DNA of 64,000 bases from Pelagibacteraceae bacterium AG-337-G04 (GTDB lineage: Bacteria > Pseudomonadota > Alphaproteobacteria > Pelagibacterales > Pelagibacteraceae), in assembly GCA_003282205.1 (NCBI GenBank), contig QBZW01000001.1:1-64000 (forward strand), in the 5' to 3' direction. Both the position numbers and the translations under genes were made by a program. Of the stretch, positions 9,605-20,601 are shown in pieces (position 1 is the first letter of the stretch; each line of letters opens with the position of its first letter). The notes beneath the pieces were generated by a model. That model made no database searches. It was not told the DNA's origin and was given only the letters and a program-made list of their open reading frames with translations.

Positions 9605-11058
9605 TGACAGAAATAACATCTTTAGGTCTTTTCGAATTAATAAAAAATATAAAAGAGAAAAAAATATCATCAAATGAAGTTGCAAAGTCTTTTGTTGATA
9701 GATCTGAAAAGTCAAAAAAACTAAATGTATATGTTACTGAAAATTTTGAAAATTGTCTTAAACTTTCAAAAGATTTTGATAACAAACCAAATTTTGATTT
9801 AAAACTTCCAGGTATCCCAATTGCTGTAAAAGATCTTTTTTGTACAAATGAAGTAAGAACAACAGCTGGAAGTAATATCTTAAATAATTTTGTCCCAAGC
9901 TACGAGTCTACTGTAACTCAAAATATATGGAATGAAGGTGGTATTTTACTGGGTAAACTTAATTGTGATGAATTTGCAATGGGCTCATCCAATGAAACAA
10001 GTTTTTTTGGTAATGTTCAAAATCCAATTGCAAAAGATTTAGTTCCAGGTGGATCTTCTGGTGGTTCTTCATCAGCTTTAGCAGCTAATTTAACACCTAT
10101 AACTATAGGCACTGACACAGGTGGATCTATTAGGCAACCAGCTTCCTTTACCGGAACTGTAGGTTTAAAACCTACTTATGGTAGCTGTTCAAGATATGGA
10201 ATTGTTGCCTTTGCATCATCTCTAGATCAAGCAGGTCCAATGAGTAAAGATGTAAAAGATAGCTCCATTCTTTTAGAAGTGATCTCATCATTTGATAAAA
10301 AAGATTCAACTTCAATAGATTTTAAAAGAAATAATTATTCATCAGAACTAACTAGAAATATCAAAGGTATAAAAATTGGAATCCCAAAAGAATACAGAGT
10401 TGATGGGATGCCAGAGGAAATTGAGAAACTTTGGAAAAAAGGTATTGAATATGCAAAAGATTGTGGTGCTGAAATAATTGATATTTCTTTACCTCACACA
10501 AGTTATGCTTTGCCTACTTATTATATTGTAGCACCAGCTGAAGCATCATCTAATTTAGCAAGATATGATGGTGTAAAATATGGTTTAAGATCCTCTGGAC
10601 AAAATTTAGTTGATATGTACGAAAAAACTAGATCAGAGGGTTTTGGTGAAGAAGTTAAGAGAAGGATAATGATAGGCACCTATGTTTTATCTTCTGGATA
10701 TTATGATGCTTACTATCTTAAAGCTCAAAAGGTTAGACAATTAATTAAACAAGATTTTGATCAAGCTTATAATAAAGTCGATGCTATTTTAACACCATCA
10801 ACACCTAGTTCTGCATTTAAAATAGGAGAAAAATCTAATGATCCAGTTTCAATGTATTTAAATGATATATTTACTGTCCCAGTAAACCTTGCAGGTTTAC
10901 CTGGGATTTCAATACCTGCAGGAACAGACAAAAATAATTATCCATTAGGTTTACAAATAATAGGTAAACCATTTGATGAACAAACAGTTTTGAATATTGC
11001 TTATTCAATGGAGGAAAAAATCAATTATAAAAATAATATAACTGATTGGTGGATGTAA
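9604..11058 (+). CDS. gatA: Asp-tRNA(Asn)/Glu-tRNA(Gln) amidotransferase subunit A
   Basis: Glutaminase subunit that releases ammonia for transamidation of misacylated Glu-tRNA(Gln) and/or Asp-tRNA(Asn), used by bacteria lacking GlnRS or AsnRS. The 484-residue amidase-signature protein has the catalytic triad Lys76 (IAVKDLF), cis-Ser151 ([14 protein letters not shown]) and nucleophile Ser175 ([12 protein letters not shown]), with the exact spacing of characterised GatA (99 residues from Lys to nucleophile Ser). It ends two bases before the likely gatB start. Confidence 0.97.
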   Translation: MTEITSLGLFELIKNIKEKKISSNEVAKSFVDRSEKSKKLNVYVTENFENCLKLSKDFDNKPNFDLKLPGIPIAVKDLFCTNEVRTTAGSNILNNFVPSYESTVTQNIWNEGGILLGKLNCDEFAMGSSNETSFFGNVQNPIAKDLVPGGSSGGSSSALAANLTPITIGTDTGGSIRQPASFTGTVGLKPTYGSCSRYGIVAFASSLDQAGPMSKDVKDSSILLEVISSFDKKDSTSIDFKRNNYSSELTRNIKGIKIGIPKEYRVDGMPEEIEKLWKKGIEYAKDCGAEIIDISLPHTSYALPTYYIVAPAEASSNLARYDGVKYGLRSSGQNLVDMYEKTRSEGFGEEVKRRIMIGTYVLSSGYYDAYYLKAQKVRQLIKQDFDQAYNKVDAILTPSTPSSAFKIGEKSNDPVSMYLNDIFTVPVNLAGLPGISIPAGTDKNNYPLGLQIIGKPFDEQTVLNIAYSMEEKINYKNNITDWWM

Positions 11059-11060
11059 TA

Positions 11061-12536
11061 ATGTCTAAAAATAATTCTGAATATTTAATTAAAAGAAAAG
11101 ATAATGTTTATGAAGTTGTTATAGGACTTGAGGTTCATGCCCAAGTAACATCAAATTCAAAACTTTTTTCATCTTCTTCAACAAAATTTGGTGCAGAACC
11201 TAACACCCAAGTAAGCTTAGTTGATGCAGCTTTTCCAGGAATGCTTCCAGTGATTAATGAATATTGCGTTAAACAAGCTATAAAAACCGGCATTGGTTTA
11301 AAAGCTAAGATCAACAATAAGTCTGTTTTTGATAGAAAGAATTATTTTTATGCAGATTTACCTCAGGGGTATCAAATTTCACAATATAAATACCCAATTG
11401 TAGGTGAGGGTAATGTTATTTTGGATATGTCAGAAGGTCAAAAACAAGTTGGAATAGAAAGATTACATTTAGAGCAGGATGCAGGAAAAAGTATTCATGA
11501 TGTTGATCCGAGTAACACACTAGTTGATCTTAATAGATCGGGTGTAGCTTTAATGGAGATTGTTAGTAAGCCTGATCTAAGATCACCAGATGAAGTCAAT
11601 GCTTATATAAAAAAACTTAGATCTATTATGAGATATTTAGGAACTTGCGATGGTAACATGCAAGAGGGATCATTGAGAGCTGATGTTAATGTTTCAGTAA
11701 GATTAAAAGGCTCAACAGATTTAGGAACAAGATGTGAAATAAAAAATGTTAATTCTATAAAGTTCATGCAAATGGCAATTATTTATGAAGCAAATAGACA
11801 GGTTGATTTAATAGAAGAAGGTGAGGAAATAGATCAAGAAACAAGACTCTTTGATACAAAAAAAAATGAAACAAGGTCAATGAGGTCAAAAGAAGATGCT
11901 CATGATTATAGATACTTTCCAGATCCAGATTTACTTCCACTAGAAATTACTGATAAATTTATTGATCAAATAAAATCTGAAATCCCTGAATTACCAGATG
12001 ACAAAAAGAAAAGGTTTATTGACGATTTTAAAGTATCATCTTATGAAGCAACGATATTAGTCTCTGATATTGATACAGCTAAATATTTTGAAGAAGTTGT
12101 TGCTAAAATGGGCAAAAACCGTGATATGAAACTAGCTGTAAATTGGATTACAGGAGAATTATTTGCTGTTTTAAATAATAAAAATATTGAAATTGCTCAA
12201 AGTCCAATAAGTGCAAAAAATTTAGCAAAATTGATTAATTTAATTAAAAACGGAACTATTTCAGGTAAAATTGCTAAGACAATATTTGAATTAATGCTGG
12301 ATGGTGACATAGACCCTCAAATAATTGTTGAGGAAAAAGGCTTAAAACAACAAAGTGATCCAAAAGCACTAGAGGCATTAATTGATAAAATAATCAACGA
12401 TAACAGAGAAAAAGCCATTGAATATAAACAAGGAAAAGAAAAGCTATTTGGTTTTTTTGTGGGACAAGCAATGAAAGCATCTAGTGGAAAAGCCAACCCT
12501 CAATTAATTAATGAAATATTAAAGAAGAAACTTTAA
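11061..12536 (+). CDS. gatB: Asp-tRNA(Asn)/Glu-tRNA(Gln) amidotransferase subunit B
   Basis: Kinase/transamidase subunit that phosphorylates the misacylated tRNA and amidates it with ammonia from GatA. The 491-residue protein has [18 protein letters not shown] near residue 25, [30 protein letters not shown], and the C-terminal helical/YqeY-type tail with [17 protein letters not shown]. An in-frame ATG at 11046 lies inside gatA; I preferred the ATG at 11061, just after the gatA stop. Confidence 0.96.
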   Translation: MSKNNSEYLIKRKDNVYEVVIGLEVHAQVTSNSKLFSSSSTKFGAEPNTQVSLVDAAFPGMLPVINEYCVKQAIKTGIGLKAKINNKSVFDRKNYFYADLPQGYQISQYKYPIVGEGNVILDMSEGQKQVGIERLHLEQDAGKSIHDVDPSNTLVDLNRSGVALMEIVSKPDLRSPDEVNAYIKKLRSIMRYLGTCDGNMQEGSLRADVNVSVRLKGSTDLGTRCEIKNVNSIKFMQMAIIYEANRQVDLIEEGEEIDQETRLFDTKKNETRSMRSKEDAHDYRYFPDPDLLPLEITDKFIDQIKSEIPELPDDKKKRFIDDFKVSSYEATILVSDIDTAKYFEEVVAKMGKNRDMKLAVNWITGELFAVLNNKNIEIAQSPISAKNLAKLINLIKNGTISGKIAKTIFELMLDGDIDPQIIVEEKGLKQQSDPKALEALIDKIINDNREKAIEYKQGKEKLFGFFVGQAMKASSGKANPQLINEILKKKL

Positions 12537-12574
12537 TTTTAACAAAACCTATAGTCATTATATAATTAAAACAG

Positions 12575-13225
12575 ATGGGCAAGAACATTGAAATTTCTGA
12601 AAAAATTGAAAAGTATATTAATAATTTTAGTTTTAAACTAAGCCCAGTTCAAAAAGAAATCATAGATTATAATAATACACTTGGAAATCAAAAAAGAATG
12701 CAAGTAGCAATATCTCAATGCTATTTTCTTCATTTAATAATAAAAGTATCTAATATAAAAAATGTGCTTGAGATTGGAACTTTTACTGGTTTAAGCGCAC
12801 TTTCTATTGCTATTGCGCTTCCTGATGATGGAAAACTTACAGCTTTAGATAAAGATAATGAGACAAACAAGATTGCACTAAGTTTTTTTAAGAAAGCTAA
12901 TCAAGATAAAAAAATTCAAACGATTGTAAAACCTGCGTTAGATAGTTTAGATGAATTAAAAAATGAAAAATATGATATGGTTTTTATTGATGCTGATAAA
13001 CTTAACTATAAAGAATATTATGAAAAATCATTAAAGATGATAAATAAAGGTGGGTTGATCATTATTGATAATGTTTTATGGCATGGTGAAGTTGTAAATA
13101 AAGATAAAATGGATAAATTTACATTAAATATTAGACATTTAAATGAGCATGTTTCAAGTGATGAAAGAGTAGAACAAATAATTATTCCATTAGGAGATGG
13201 AATGACCGTTTGTAGAGTTTTGTAA
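12575..13225 (+). CDS. SAM-dependent O-methyltransferase (caffeoyl-CoA OMT-like)
   Basis: Class I methyltransferase of the Methyltransf_3 / caffeoyl-CoA type, with metal-dependent catechol-like substrates in characterised relatives. The 216-residue protein has the SAM loop VLEIGTFTGLSALSIA, acidic strand LTALDKD, the metal-ligand motif MVFIDADKLNYKEYYE and IIIDNVLWHG. The natural substrate cannot be told from sequence. Its stop TAA overlaps the trhO start (TAATG), so the two are probably translated from one message, although no shared pathway is evident. Confidence 0.88.
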   Translation: MGKNIEISEKIEKYINNFSFKLSPVQKEIIDYNNTLGNQKRMQVAISQCYFLHLIIKVSNIKNVLEIGTFTGLSALSIAIALPDDGKLTALDKDNETNKIALSFFKKANQDKKIQTIVKPALDSLDELKNEKYDMVFIDADKLNYKEYYEKSLKMINKGGLIIIDNVLWHGEVVNKDKMDKFTLNIRHLNEHVSSDERVEQIIIPLGDGMTVCRVL

Positions 13226-14127
13226 TGTTTAATATTTCTGGTTTTTATAAATTTAAAAAACTTAATAATTTAAAAAAATTAAAAAATAGATTAGAGAATA
13301 ATCTTAAAGATTATGAAATTTGTGGAACAATAATAATTTCATCAGAGGGTGTTAATGGAACGATTTCAACTAAAAGAAATAACCTTTTAAAATTAAAAAA
13401 ACTTTTAAAAAAAATATTATCTATAAAAAAATTTAATTCAGAAAATAATTCAAATTGTAAATTTAATCCATTTCATAAACTTAAAATTAAAATCAAAAAA
13501 GAGGTAGTTCCAATGGGTTTTAAAGTTAAAAACTATAATTATCCTAAGAACAACCTTAATCCAAGGGAATGGAATAAAATAATTAATAAAAAGGACACAG
13601 TTTTGATAGATGCACGGAAATCTTTTGAGTACGATGTAGGATCTTTTAAAAAATCCTTAAATCCAAATATAAAAAACTTTCGTGAATTTCCTAAATATTT
13701 AAATCAATATAAAAATAGTGAAAATATAGCAATGTTTTGTACAGGTGGTATCAGGTGCGAAAAAGCAAATATTTACTTGAAAAAAAAAGGTTTTAAAAAT
13801 GTATATGTTTTAAGGGGTGGAATTATTAATTATCTAAATAATATTGATAAAAAAAATAGTCAATGGAAAGGTGAATGTTTTGTTTTTGATAATAGAGTTT
13901 CAATAAAACATGGCTTGAAGCAGGGCAGTTATTCAGTTTGTAGTGGTTGCAGGAAACCTCTTTCTATCAAAGAAAAAAAATCTTCTAAATATTTAGAAGG
14001 TATTCATTGTCCAAAATGTCACGATTACTTAACAGATGATCAAAAATCAAGATTTGCTATGAGACAAAAGCAAATAATACTTGCAAAAAAAACTGGCAAG
14101 AGACATATCTTTAAAAAAGAATATTAA
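13225..14127 (+). CDS. trhO: tRNA uridine(34) hydroxylase, rhodanese-domain protein
   Basis: YceA/TrhO family; the E. coli member installs 5-hydroxyuridine at the tRNA wobble position. The 300-residue protein has the N-terminal acylphosphatase-like region (IISSEGVNGTISTKRNN), the central rhodanese domain with active-site loop AMFCTGGIRCEKA, and a C-terminal cysteine-rich segment (VCSGCRKPLS ... HCPKCHD) that probably binds zinc. Length and order match the family. The sequence is strongly lysine/asparagine-rich, in line with AT pressure. Confidence 0.92.
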   Translation: MFNISGFYKFKKLNNLKKLKNRLENNLKDYEICGTIIISSEGVNGTISTKRNNLLKLKKLLKKILSIKKFNSENNSNCKFNPFHKLKIKIKKEVVPMGFKVKNYNYPKNNLNPREWNKIINKKDTVLIDARKSFEYDVGSFKKSLNPNIKNFREFPKYLNQYKNSENIAMFCTGGIRCEKANIYLKKKGFKNVYVLRGGIINYLNNIDKKNSQWKGECFVFDNRVSIKHGLKQGSYSVCSGCRKPLSIKEKKSSKYLEGIHCPKCHDYLTDDQKSRFAMRQKQIILAKKTGKRHIFKKEY

Positions 14128-14144
14128 TTAAATTATAATTTTTT

Positions 14145-15506
14145 ATGGATTTGCTTAAAGAAAATATACCTTTACTTGTTAGAAAACTTGCAATACCTGC
14201 AAGTGTAGGTACACTTTTTCAAACCTTATACAATATTGTTGATACTTTTTATTCAGGACTGATCTCACCAGAAGCACTTTCTGCACTAAGTAAATCATTT
14301 CCAATATATTTTATTATTGTAGCAACGTCAATTGGGGTAACAGTTGGAGGAACCTCTTTAATAGGAAATAGTATTGGAGAAAAAAATGAAAAAAATGTCT
14401 CTTATTATTTTACCCATATTATTATTTTTGGACTGATCATATCAGTTTTTATTTCATGCATAGGTTTATATTTTGCCGAAAAAGTTTTCGACATAATGGG
14501 CTCGACTGAAGAAATTACAAATTTAGGACTTCAATATACAAATATTATGTTTTATGGATCATTTCTTTTTTTCCTTGTTGTTTCACTTAATTCTTTATTA
14601 CATGCAGAAGGAGATACTAAAACATACAGAAATGTTTTGGTTTTAAGTTTTCTACTAAATGTAATTTTAAATCCTATACTTATATTTGGTTTTCTATTCA
14701 TTCCTGCTTTGGGTATGATGGGTATAGGTCTATCAACAATTATAGCTCAATTTATAGCTTTCATAATTATTTTATATAAAGTATTGCAAAATCCTAGAGT
14801 AAAAAAAATTACCAGGGAATTTTTTAAAATTAAATTAATATTTTTAAAAAATATATTCTTTCAATCAATGCCAATATCAATTGCTATATGTGGATATGCA
14901 GTTGCTGCTACATTTATTTTTACTTACGTTGGTCAAACTAGTGAATTAGCAGTAGCTGGTTATGGTGCAGCCACGAGAATAGAGCAAGTTGTTTTACTTC
15001 CTATATTAGGAATAAATACTGCAATTATCTCAATTATAGCTCAAAATTATGGTGCAAATCATTTCGATAGAGTGAAAGAGACTTATTATGTATCTGTTAA
15101 ATATGGCCTTTTATTAATGTTATTTTGTGGAATATTAGTTTATTTCACAGCAGATATAATACCAAGACTTTTTTCTAATGATGAAACTGTTTTAGAATAT
15201 GGAAGTAGGTACTTAAAAATTGCAGCATTTATTTTGCCTGCATATCCAATTTTCTTTTTATCGAATGGTTTTTTTATGGGATTAAAAAAATCTAATTATG
15301 CAATGTTAAATAACATCTTGAGAAATGTTCTTGTTCCAATATGTGTTTTTTACTTAGCTAATTATCTATCTGCAGATTTTGATAGTTTTTTTTGGTTGTG
15401 GTTTATTTTTCAATGGACGCTTTCTATACTATTATTTAGTTATGTAAGTTATTATTTAAAAAAAAAATTAGACAAACCTAGCGCTATCCTTAATCCACAA
15501 CCATAA
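14145..15506 (+). CDS. MATE family multidrug/metabolite efflux transporter
   Basis: A 453-residue integral membrane protein with about twelve hydrophobic segments in two related halves. It has the MATE N-terminal signature VRKLAIPASVGTLFQTLYNIVDTFYSG and, in the second half, QSMPISIAICGYAVAATFIF and GAATRIEQVVLLPILGINTA. MATE carriers exchange organic cations or other compounds for Na+ or H+; the substrate is not predictable. Its 3' end overlaps the convergent soxG 3' end by 39 bases, a sign of genome compaction. Confidence 0.93.
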   Translation: MDLLKENIPLLVRKLAIPASVGTLFQTLYNIVDTFYSGLISPEALSALSKSFPIYFIIVATSIGVTVGGTSLIGNSIGEKNEKNVSYYFTHIIIFGLIISVFISCIGLYFAEKVFDIMGSTEEITNLGLQYTNIMFYGSFLFFLVVSLNSLLHAEGDTKTYRNVLVLSFLLNVILNPILIFGFLFIPALGMMGIGLSTIIAQFIAFIIILYKVLQNPRVKKITREFFKIKLIFLKNIFFQSMPISIAICGYAVAATFIFTYVGQTSELAVAGYGAATRIEQVVLLPILGINTAIISIIAQNYGANHFDRVKETYYVSVKYGLLLMLFCGILVYFTADIIPRLFSNDETVLEYGSRYLKIAAFILPAYPIFFLSNGFFMGLKKSNYAMLNNILRNVLVPICVFYLANYLSADFDSFFWLWFIFQWTLSILLFSYVSYYLKKKLDKPSAILNPQP

Positions 15507-16013
15507 ATCTTCTGAGAATGATCTTCTCACAAAAAGATTTATCTCGTTTATTTCAGTATGATGAATAATTACATCTGTTTGATTGAGCAATGTTTGTGTT
15601 ACAGAATTTTTAGTATTTTTAAAATTATTGAAGTTAAAAGGAGATCCTGATGAAAGTAAATCAAAAGTCTTTTTACCCTTTATATTAATACATATCCATT
15701 GACTAGAAACATCAACTATTGAACCAAAATTTAATTTCGAAACTTCGTTAAAAAGATCATTGTAAACATTTTTATTATCTTCATTAAAATATACTAACCA
15801 TTCATCTGGACTTAGCCACAAAGCATTAAATTGCTGATTTGATGAACTTGTATTTGATTCAATTGGTAAGATGATTGATAAAATCTTCCCTACTTTTGTA
15901 AAAAATTCCTTTTTTTTTCCTCTAATATTAATTTTTTTAATTGGCTCAGATAATGTTAACTCAAGATCATCTAATGATTTTTTTTGAAAGTTAGGATATT
16001 CTATATTAAGCAT
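15468..16013 (-). CDS. soxG: sarcosine oxidase gamma subunit
   Basis: Smallest catalytic-complex partner in heterotetrameric sarcosine oxidase apart from SoxD; a GcvT-like fold protein. The 181-residue sequence shows NAL-W-LSPDEWLVYF, the VDVSSQWICINIKGKKTFDLLSSGSPFN segment and a C-terminal VIIHHTEINEINLFVRRSFSEDLWLWI typical of SoxG. I took the ATG at 16013 (8-base overlap with soxA) rather than the ATG at 16037 because MLNIEYPN fits the family start better. It is the last gene of the sox operon. Confidence 0.9.
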   Translation of the reverse strand: MLNIEYPNFQKKSLDDLELTLSEPIKKINIRGKKKEFFTKVGKILSIILPIESNTSSSNQQFNALWLSPDEWLVYFNEDNKNVYNDLFNEVSKLNFGSIVDVSSQWICINIKGKKTFDLLSSGSPFNFNNFKNTKNSVTQTLLNQTDVIIHHTEINEINLFVRRSFSEDLWLWIKDSARFV

Positions 16014-19008
16014 TGATCCTCTTGTTTTCTTTATCAAAAAAAATGAAATCTGAAACAGTTACATTTATATTTTTATTTTCCATAGGAACAAAAAGTTTTT
16101 GACCTTTCATCTTTTTTCCACCTTTAACAACTGCTAGTGCAATAGATTTATTTAAATTAGGGCTAAAATAGCTCGAAGTCACATGTCCAATCATTTCAAC
16201 AGGTTTCTTATCTAATTCAGAAACTATCTGAGCACCTTCCTCCAATATTTCATTAGGGTCATCTGTAAGCAATCCAACGAGCTGTTTTCTATCCTCTCTT
16301 ATTGTATCACTCCTATAAAGTGATCTTTTACCTATAAAGTCATATTTTTTTTTACTAACTATCCAATCCATCTGAAGATCAACTGGTGTCATAGTTCCAT
16401 CTGTATCCTGACCAACAATAATAAATCCCTTTTCAGCCCTTAATAAATGCATTGTTTCGGTTCCATAAGGAGAGATCTTGTATTCTTCTCCTGCTCGGAT
16501 GCAGCTTTCCCATAATGATTTACCATATTTTGACTCTACATTAATTTCATAACTAAGCTCTCCTGTGAAACTTATTCTCATTATTCTACATTCAATTTTG
16601 TCAATTATTGCCTCTTGGTAAGACATGTGAGGAAAGGCTTCATCACTAAAATCTTTATTAGGAAATAATTTTTTCAATATTTTTTTTGAATTTGGACCAC
16701 AAATACTCGCTGTAGAATAGTGGTCAGTAACAGAGGTTAAGTAAACATCTAATTCTGGCCATTCTGTTTGTAAATAGTCTTCAAGCTTAGAAAGCACATT
16801 TGCTGCGCCACCAGTAGTTGTGGTCATTAAATAATGATTTTCACCCAATCTTGTGGTTACACCATCATCATAAACCATACCATCTTCATTTAACATTAAA
16901 CCATATCGGCATTTCCCAATTCCTAATTTTGACCATGCATTTGTATAAACTCTATTTAAAAATTCAGAAGCATCAGATCCCTGAATATCTATTTTTCCTA
17001 ATGTAGAAGCATCTAAAATTCCAGCACTATCTCTTGCAGTTTTACTTTCTCTTTGAACTGCTTCATGAAGATTTTCATTATTAATAGGGTAGTACCATGG
17101 TCTTTTCCATTGCCCAACGTTTTCAAACTTTGCATTATTTTGAACGTGCCATTCATGAATTGAAGTTTTTCTCACAACATCAAAAAATTTTCCAACACTT
17201 CTTCCTACAATTGCTCCAAAAGTTAATGGTGTAAATGGTGGTCTAAAAGTAGTTGTACCTAAAGTACCCATTTTTACTCCAGCTGTGTCAGCAATAATTC
17301 CCAGAGCATGCATATTCGATAATTTACCTTGATCTGTAGCCATTCCAGTTGTTGTATATCTCTTTACATGTTCTATTGATTTAAAACCTTCTCTAAGTGC
17401 TAACTTTATATCTTTCGCTGTCGAATCATTTTGAAAATCTATAAAAGATTTAGTTTTACCCTCTGATATAGTATTTGGTAACAGCCATATGTTTTTCTTC
17501 TCTAACTCTTTTGAACATAAAACTGAAATTTTATCAAAACCACTTTCATTAATGTTTAAAAATTTTTTAACTTTATTATTTGTATTTTTAACTATTTCTT
17601 CTAATTCAAAATCACCGTTACATGATCCAACATTTATATGATTTTCACTTTTTTCACTTGGAACAAATACTTGATCTATTTCTCTAAAATCTAATTTTCC
17701 TCCTGATTGTGTATGCATATGCACCATTGGTGTCCAACCTCCACTTATTGATAAACAATCACACTGAATTTTACGAATATTTCCAGTAACATTTGATCCA
17801 TCTTCTGATAAATTCATAATTTCTATTGATTTTATCTTTTTGTAGCCAAAAGTATTTACCACTGTAGAGTTCCAATATATTCTAATTCCTAGGTCTTCAG
17901 CATTTTTAACAATATCTGATGAAGATTTTTTTCTAATATCAATAATCTTTACTGATATTCCTTTTTCAAATAATGACACTGCAGTTTCGTAAGCACTATC
18001 ATTGTTAGTAAAAATAATATTATTTAATCCAGTGGAGACACCATAAAAATCTAAATATTTTTTAACAGAGTTAGCAAGTATAATTCCTGGTCTATCATTG
18101 TTGTTGAATATAAGAGGTCTTTCTATTGCACCTGCAGCAACAATTACTCTATCTGCTCTTATTTTCCATAATCTCTGTCTTATATCCCCATTTTTTTTAT
18201 ATAATGGCAAATGATCTGATATATTTTCTTTGGCCAAAAGGTAGTTATAACTATGAAAAGCGGCCAAGCTTGTTCTAGTTTTTATTATTAAATTATCTAA
18301 TTTTTCTAATTCTGATATTTCATTCATTAACCATTCATTTGATTTTTTATTATCTATTATAAAATTTTTATTATTTTGATAGATTGTTGATCCACCAAGT
18401 ATATTTTTATCCTCAATTAAGATTGTCTTTAAATTATTTTTTGCTGCTATTTTAGCTGATATAATACCTGAAATCCCACCTCCAATAACTAATACATCAC
18501 AATGCTCATGTTTATGGTCATATATGTCTGGATCTGGTTGTGAAGGTGATTTGCCAAGGCCTGCAGACAATCTTATTAATGGTTCATAAATTTTTTTCCA
18601 AAAACTTTTAGGCCACATAAAAGTCTTATAATAAAAACCTGCCGGTATAAATGGTGATATTAAGTTATTAATACCACCTATGTCAAAGTTAAGATTTGGC
18701 CAACAATTTTGACTAGATGCTCTCAACCCTTCGTAAAGTTCTATTTCTGTAGCTCTTACATTTGGTTCTGTTAAATTTGTATCAGCATTTATTTGGCATA
18801 TTGCGTTTGGCTCTTCAGACCCACATGACATTATACCTCTTGGACGGTGATACTTAAAACTTCTGCCAACTAAATGAATGCCATTTGAAAGAAGTGCTGA
18901 GGCTAGGGTATCACCCTCAAAACCATGATATTTTTTACCTTCAAAAGTAAATGAAACAGTTTTTGTTTGATCAACAAATCTTGTCTTATTAATTCTATAT
19001 TTGGTCAT
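16006..19008 (-). CDS. soxA: sarcosine oxidase alpha subunit
   Basis: Large subunit that binds NAD+ and tetrahydrofolate; the complex oxidises sarcosine to glycine and passes the one-carbon unit to THF. The 1000-residue protein has the N-terminal ferredoxin-like region (FTFEGKKYHGFEGDTLASAL, GRSFKYHRPRGIMSCG), a dinucleotide-binding domain (CDVLVIGGGISGIISAKIAA, about residue 170), GAIERPLIF, a second flavoprotein-like region, and a C-terminal GcvT/aminomethyltransferase half with the folate-binding architecture (TGELSYEINVES). Full family length. Single-carbon oxidation of methylated compounds is a hallmark of SAR11. Confidence 0.96.
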   Translation of the reverse strand: MTKYRINKTRFVDQTKTVSFTFEGKKYHGFEGDTLASALLSNGIHLVGRSFKYHRPRGIMSCGSEEPNAICQINADTNLTEPNVRATEIELYEGLRASSQNCWPNLNFDIGGINNLISPFIPAGFYYKTFMWPKSFWKKIYEPLIRLSAGLGKSPSQPDPDIYDHKHEHCDVLVIGGGISGIISAKIAAKNNLKTILIEDKNILGGSTIYQNNKNFIIDNKKSNEWLMNEISELEKLDNLIIKTRTSLAAFHSYNYLLAKENISDHLPLYKKNGDIRQRLWKIRADRVIVAAGAIERPLIFNNNDRPGIILANSVKKYLDFYGVSTGLNNIIFTNNDSAYETAVSLFEKGISVKIIDIRKKSSSDIVKNAEDLGIRIYWNSTVVNTFGYKKIKSIEIMNLSEDGSNVTGNIRKIQCDCLSISGGWTPMVHMHTQSGGKLDFREIDQVFVPSEKSENHINVGSCNGDFELEEIVKNTNNKVKKFLNINESGFDKISVLCSKELEKKNIWLLPNTISEGKTKSFIDFQNDSTAKDIKLALREGFKSIEHVKRYTTTGMATDQGKLSNMHALGIIADTAGVKMGTLGTTTFRPPFTPLTFGAIVGRSVGKFFDVVRKTSIHEWHVQNNAKFENVGQWKRPWYYPINNENLHEAVQRESKTARDSAGILDASTLGKIDIQGSDASEFLNRVYTNAWSKLGIGKCRYGLMLNEDGMVYDDGVTTRLGENHYLMTTTTGGAANVLSKLEDYLQTEWPELDVYLTSVTDHYSTASICGPNSKKILKKLFPNKDFSDEAFPHMSYQEAIIDKIECRIMRISFTGELSYEINVESKYGKSLWESCIRAGEEYKISPYGTETMHLLRAEKGFIIVGQDTDGTMTPVDLQMDWIVSKKKYDFIGKRSLYRSDTIREDRKQLVGLLTDDPNEILEEGAQIVSELDKKPVEMIGHVTSSYFSPNLNKSIALAVVKGGKKMKGQKLFVPMENKNINVTVSDFIFFDKENKRINA

Positions 19009-19284
19009 TTAAATTACAGGAGGTTTTTCACCCATTTTATAAACTGCATGTATTTTGTCATTTGATGTGTCCCTAACCATATTAAACCATTTTCTACATC
19101 CATGAGCATGGTTCCATCTTTCAAATTGAACACCTTTAATATTCTTTCTCATAAATAAATATTCTGCCCATTCACCATCACTTAGTTCAGTAGGTTGTTT
19201 TGGTCTTACAATGTGTGCTTCGCCACCACATGAAAACTCACTTTGGTCTCTTTCTCCACAATATGGGCAATTTATTATAAACAT
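19009..19284 (-). CDS. soxD: sarcosine oxidase delta subunit
   Basis: Zinc-binding subunit of heterotetrameric sarcosine oxidase. The 91-residue protein begins [21 protein letters not shown] and contains WNHAHGCRKWFNMVRDT. Cys6, Cys9, His59 and Cys63 fall at the same numbers as the zinc ligands described in the crystallised enzyme, so the site appears intact. It sits between soxB (1-base overlap) and soxA (adjacent), the standard B-D-A-G order. Confidence 0.96.
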   Translation of the reverse strand: MFIINCPYCGERDQSEFSCGGEAHIVRPKQPTELSDGEWAEYLFMRKNIKGVQFERWNHAHGCRKWFNMVRDTSNDKIHAVYKMGEKPPVI

Positions 19285-20537
19285 TAGTGTGCCACAGCAG
19301 CTGCACCATGTTCATCAACGAGATCTCCACTTACAAATCTATTTAGATTAAATGCTGCATTTAATTTATGTGGCTCATCATTAGCAATTGTGTGAGCAAA
19401 TAAATCACCAGATCCAGGTGTTGCTTTAAAACCTCCTGTTCCCCATCCACAGTTAAAATAAAGACCTTTTATATTTGTTTTGCTAATGATAGGACTTGCA
19501 TCAGGGCAAATATCAACAATACCACCCCATTGTCTTAGCATCTTCATTCTACTAAAAATAGGGTACAGCTCTAATATAGCTTTTAAGGTACCTTCTACTA
19601 CATCATGACTTCCTCTTTGTGTATAAGATATGTAAGCATCTGTTCCAGCTCCAATTACTAATTCACCTTTATCAGATTGACTAACATAAGCATGGACAGC
19701 ATTAGACATTACAACTGTATCTATTATTGGTTTAACTGGTTCTGATACTAATGCTTGTAATGGTTTACTTTCAAGTGGTAATTTTAAGCCTGCCATATTT
19801 GCAATTACACTTGAGTGACCTGCTGCTACAACACCAATTTTTTTTGTTTTGATATATCCTTTTGTGGTTTCAAGACCTTCAACTTGATCTCCATTTCTTT
19901 TTATTCCTTTAACTTCACAATTTTGAATTATATCTACACCCATAGCATCTGCACCTCTTGCATAACCCCATGCAACAGCATCATGTCTTGCAGTTCCAGC
20001 TCTTCTTTGTAAAGTTCCACCAAGTACAGGATATCTTATATCTTGAGAAATATTTATTATTGGACAAAATTCCTTAACTTGTTTTGTGTCTAACCAAACA
20101 GCATCAATTCCATTTAACCTATTTGCATGAGTTCTTCTTTTTAAATCTCTAACGTCTTGAAGGTTATGAGCTAAGTTCATAACTCCACGTTGACTAAACA
20201 TTATATTATAATTTAACTCTTGAGATAAATTCTCCCAAATTTTTAAAGCATGGTCATATAATCCAGCGCTAGCATCCCATAAATAATTTGATCTTATGAT
20301 TGTTGTATTTCTCCCGGTATTACCTCCACCAATCCAACCTTTTTCTAAAACCGCAATATTTTTCATGTTATGTTTTTTTGCAAGATAGTATGCCGTAGCT
20401 AGTCCATGCCCACCACCTCCAACAATTACTGCTTCGTATTCTTTTTTAGGCTCAGGATTGCCCCAGGCTTGTTTCCAGTTTTCATGCTGCGAAAAAGCAT
20501 TTTTTATAAGTGAAAAAATTGAATATTTGTTTTTCAT
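19284..20537 (-). CDS. soxB: sarcosine oxidase beta subunit
   Basis: FAD-dependent catalytic subunit that dehydrogenates sarcosine; it also carries a covalently bound flavin in known enzymes. The 417-residue protein has the Rossmann motif [21 protein letters not shown] (about residue 35), the [18 protein letters not shown] segment, and a C-terminal [20 protein letters not shown] flavin-binding motif. It is first in soxBDAG. A 14-bp perfect palindrome lies 26 bases upstream of its start and may be an operator. Confidence 0.96.
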   Translation of the reverse strand: MKNKYSIFSLIKNAFSQHENWKQAWGNPEPKKEYEAVIVGGGGHGLATAYYLAKKHNMKNIAVLEKGWIGGGNTGRNTTIIRSNYLWDASAGLYDHALKIWENLSQELNYNIMFSQRGVMNLAHNLQDVRDLKRRTHANRLNGIDAVWLDTKQVKEFCPIINISQDIRYPVLGGTLQRRAGTARHDAVAWGYARGADAMGVDIIQNCEVKGIKRNGDQVEGLETTKGYIKTKKIGVVAAGHSSVIANMAGLKLPLESKPLQALVSEPVKPIIDTVVMSNAVHAYVSQSDKGELVIGAGTDAYISYTQRGSHDVVEGTLKAILELYPIFSRMKMLRQWGGIVDICPDASPIISKTNIKGLYFNCGWGTGGFKATPGSGDLFAHTIANDEPHKLNAAFNLNRFVSGDLVDEHGAAAVAH

Positions 20538-20562
20538 ATTTGCAAGAAATTACTTGATTAAT

Positions 20563-20576
20563 ATTGAATATTCAAT
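20563..20576. promoter_or_regulatory. 14-bp perfect palindrome upstream of the sox operon
   Basis: ATTGAATATTCAAT reads identically on both strands. It lies between the divergent soxB start (20537) and tRNA-Ser (20602), where a dimeric regulator of the sox operon would bind. No regulator gene is next to it. In DNA this AT-rich such palindromes also arise by chance, so an operator role is inferred from position only. Confidence 0.3.
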
Positions 20577-20601
20577 GATTTCAAGTTACACATGTATCAA
20601 C

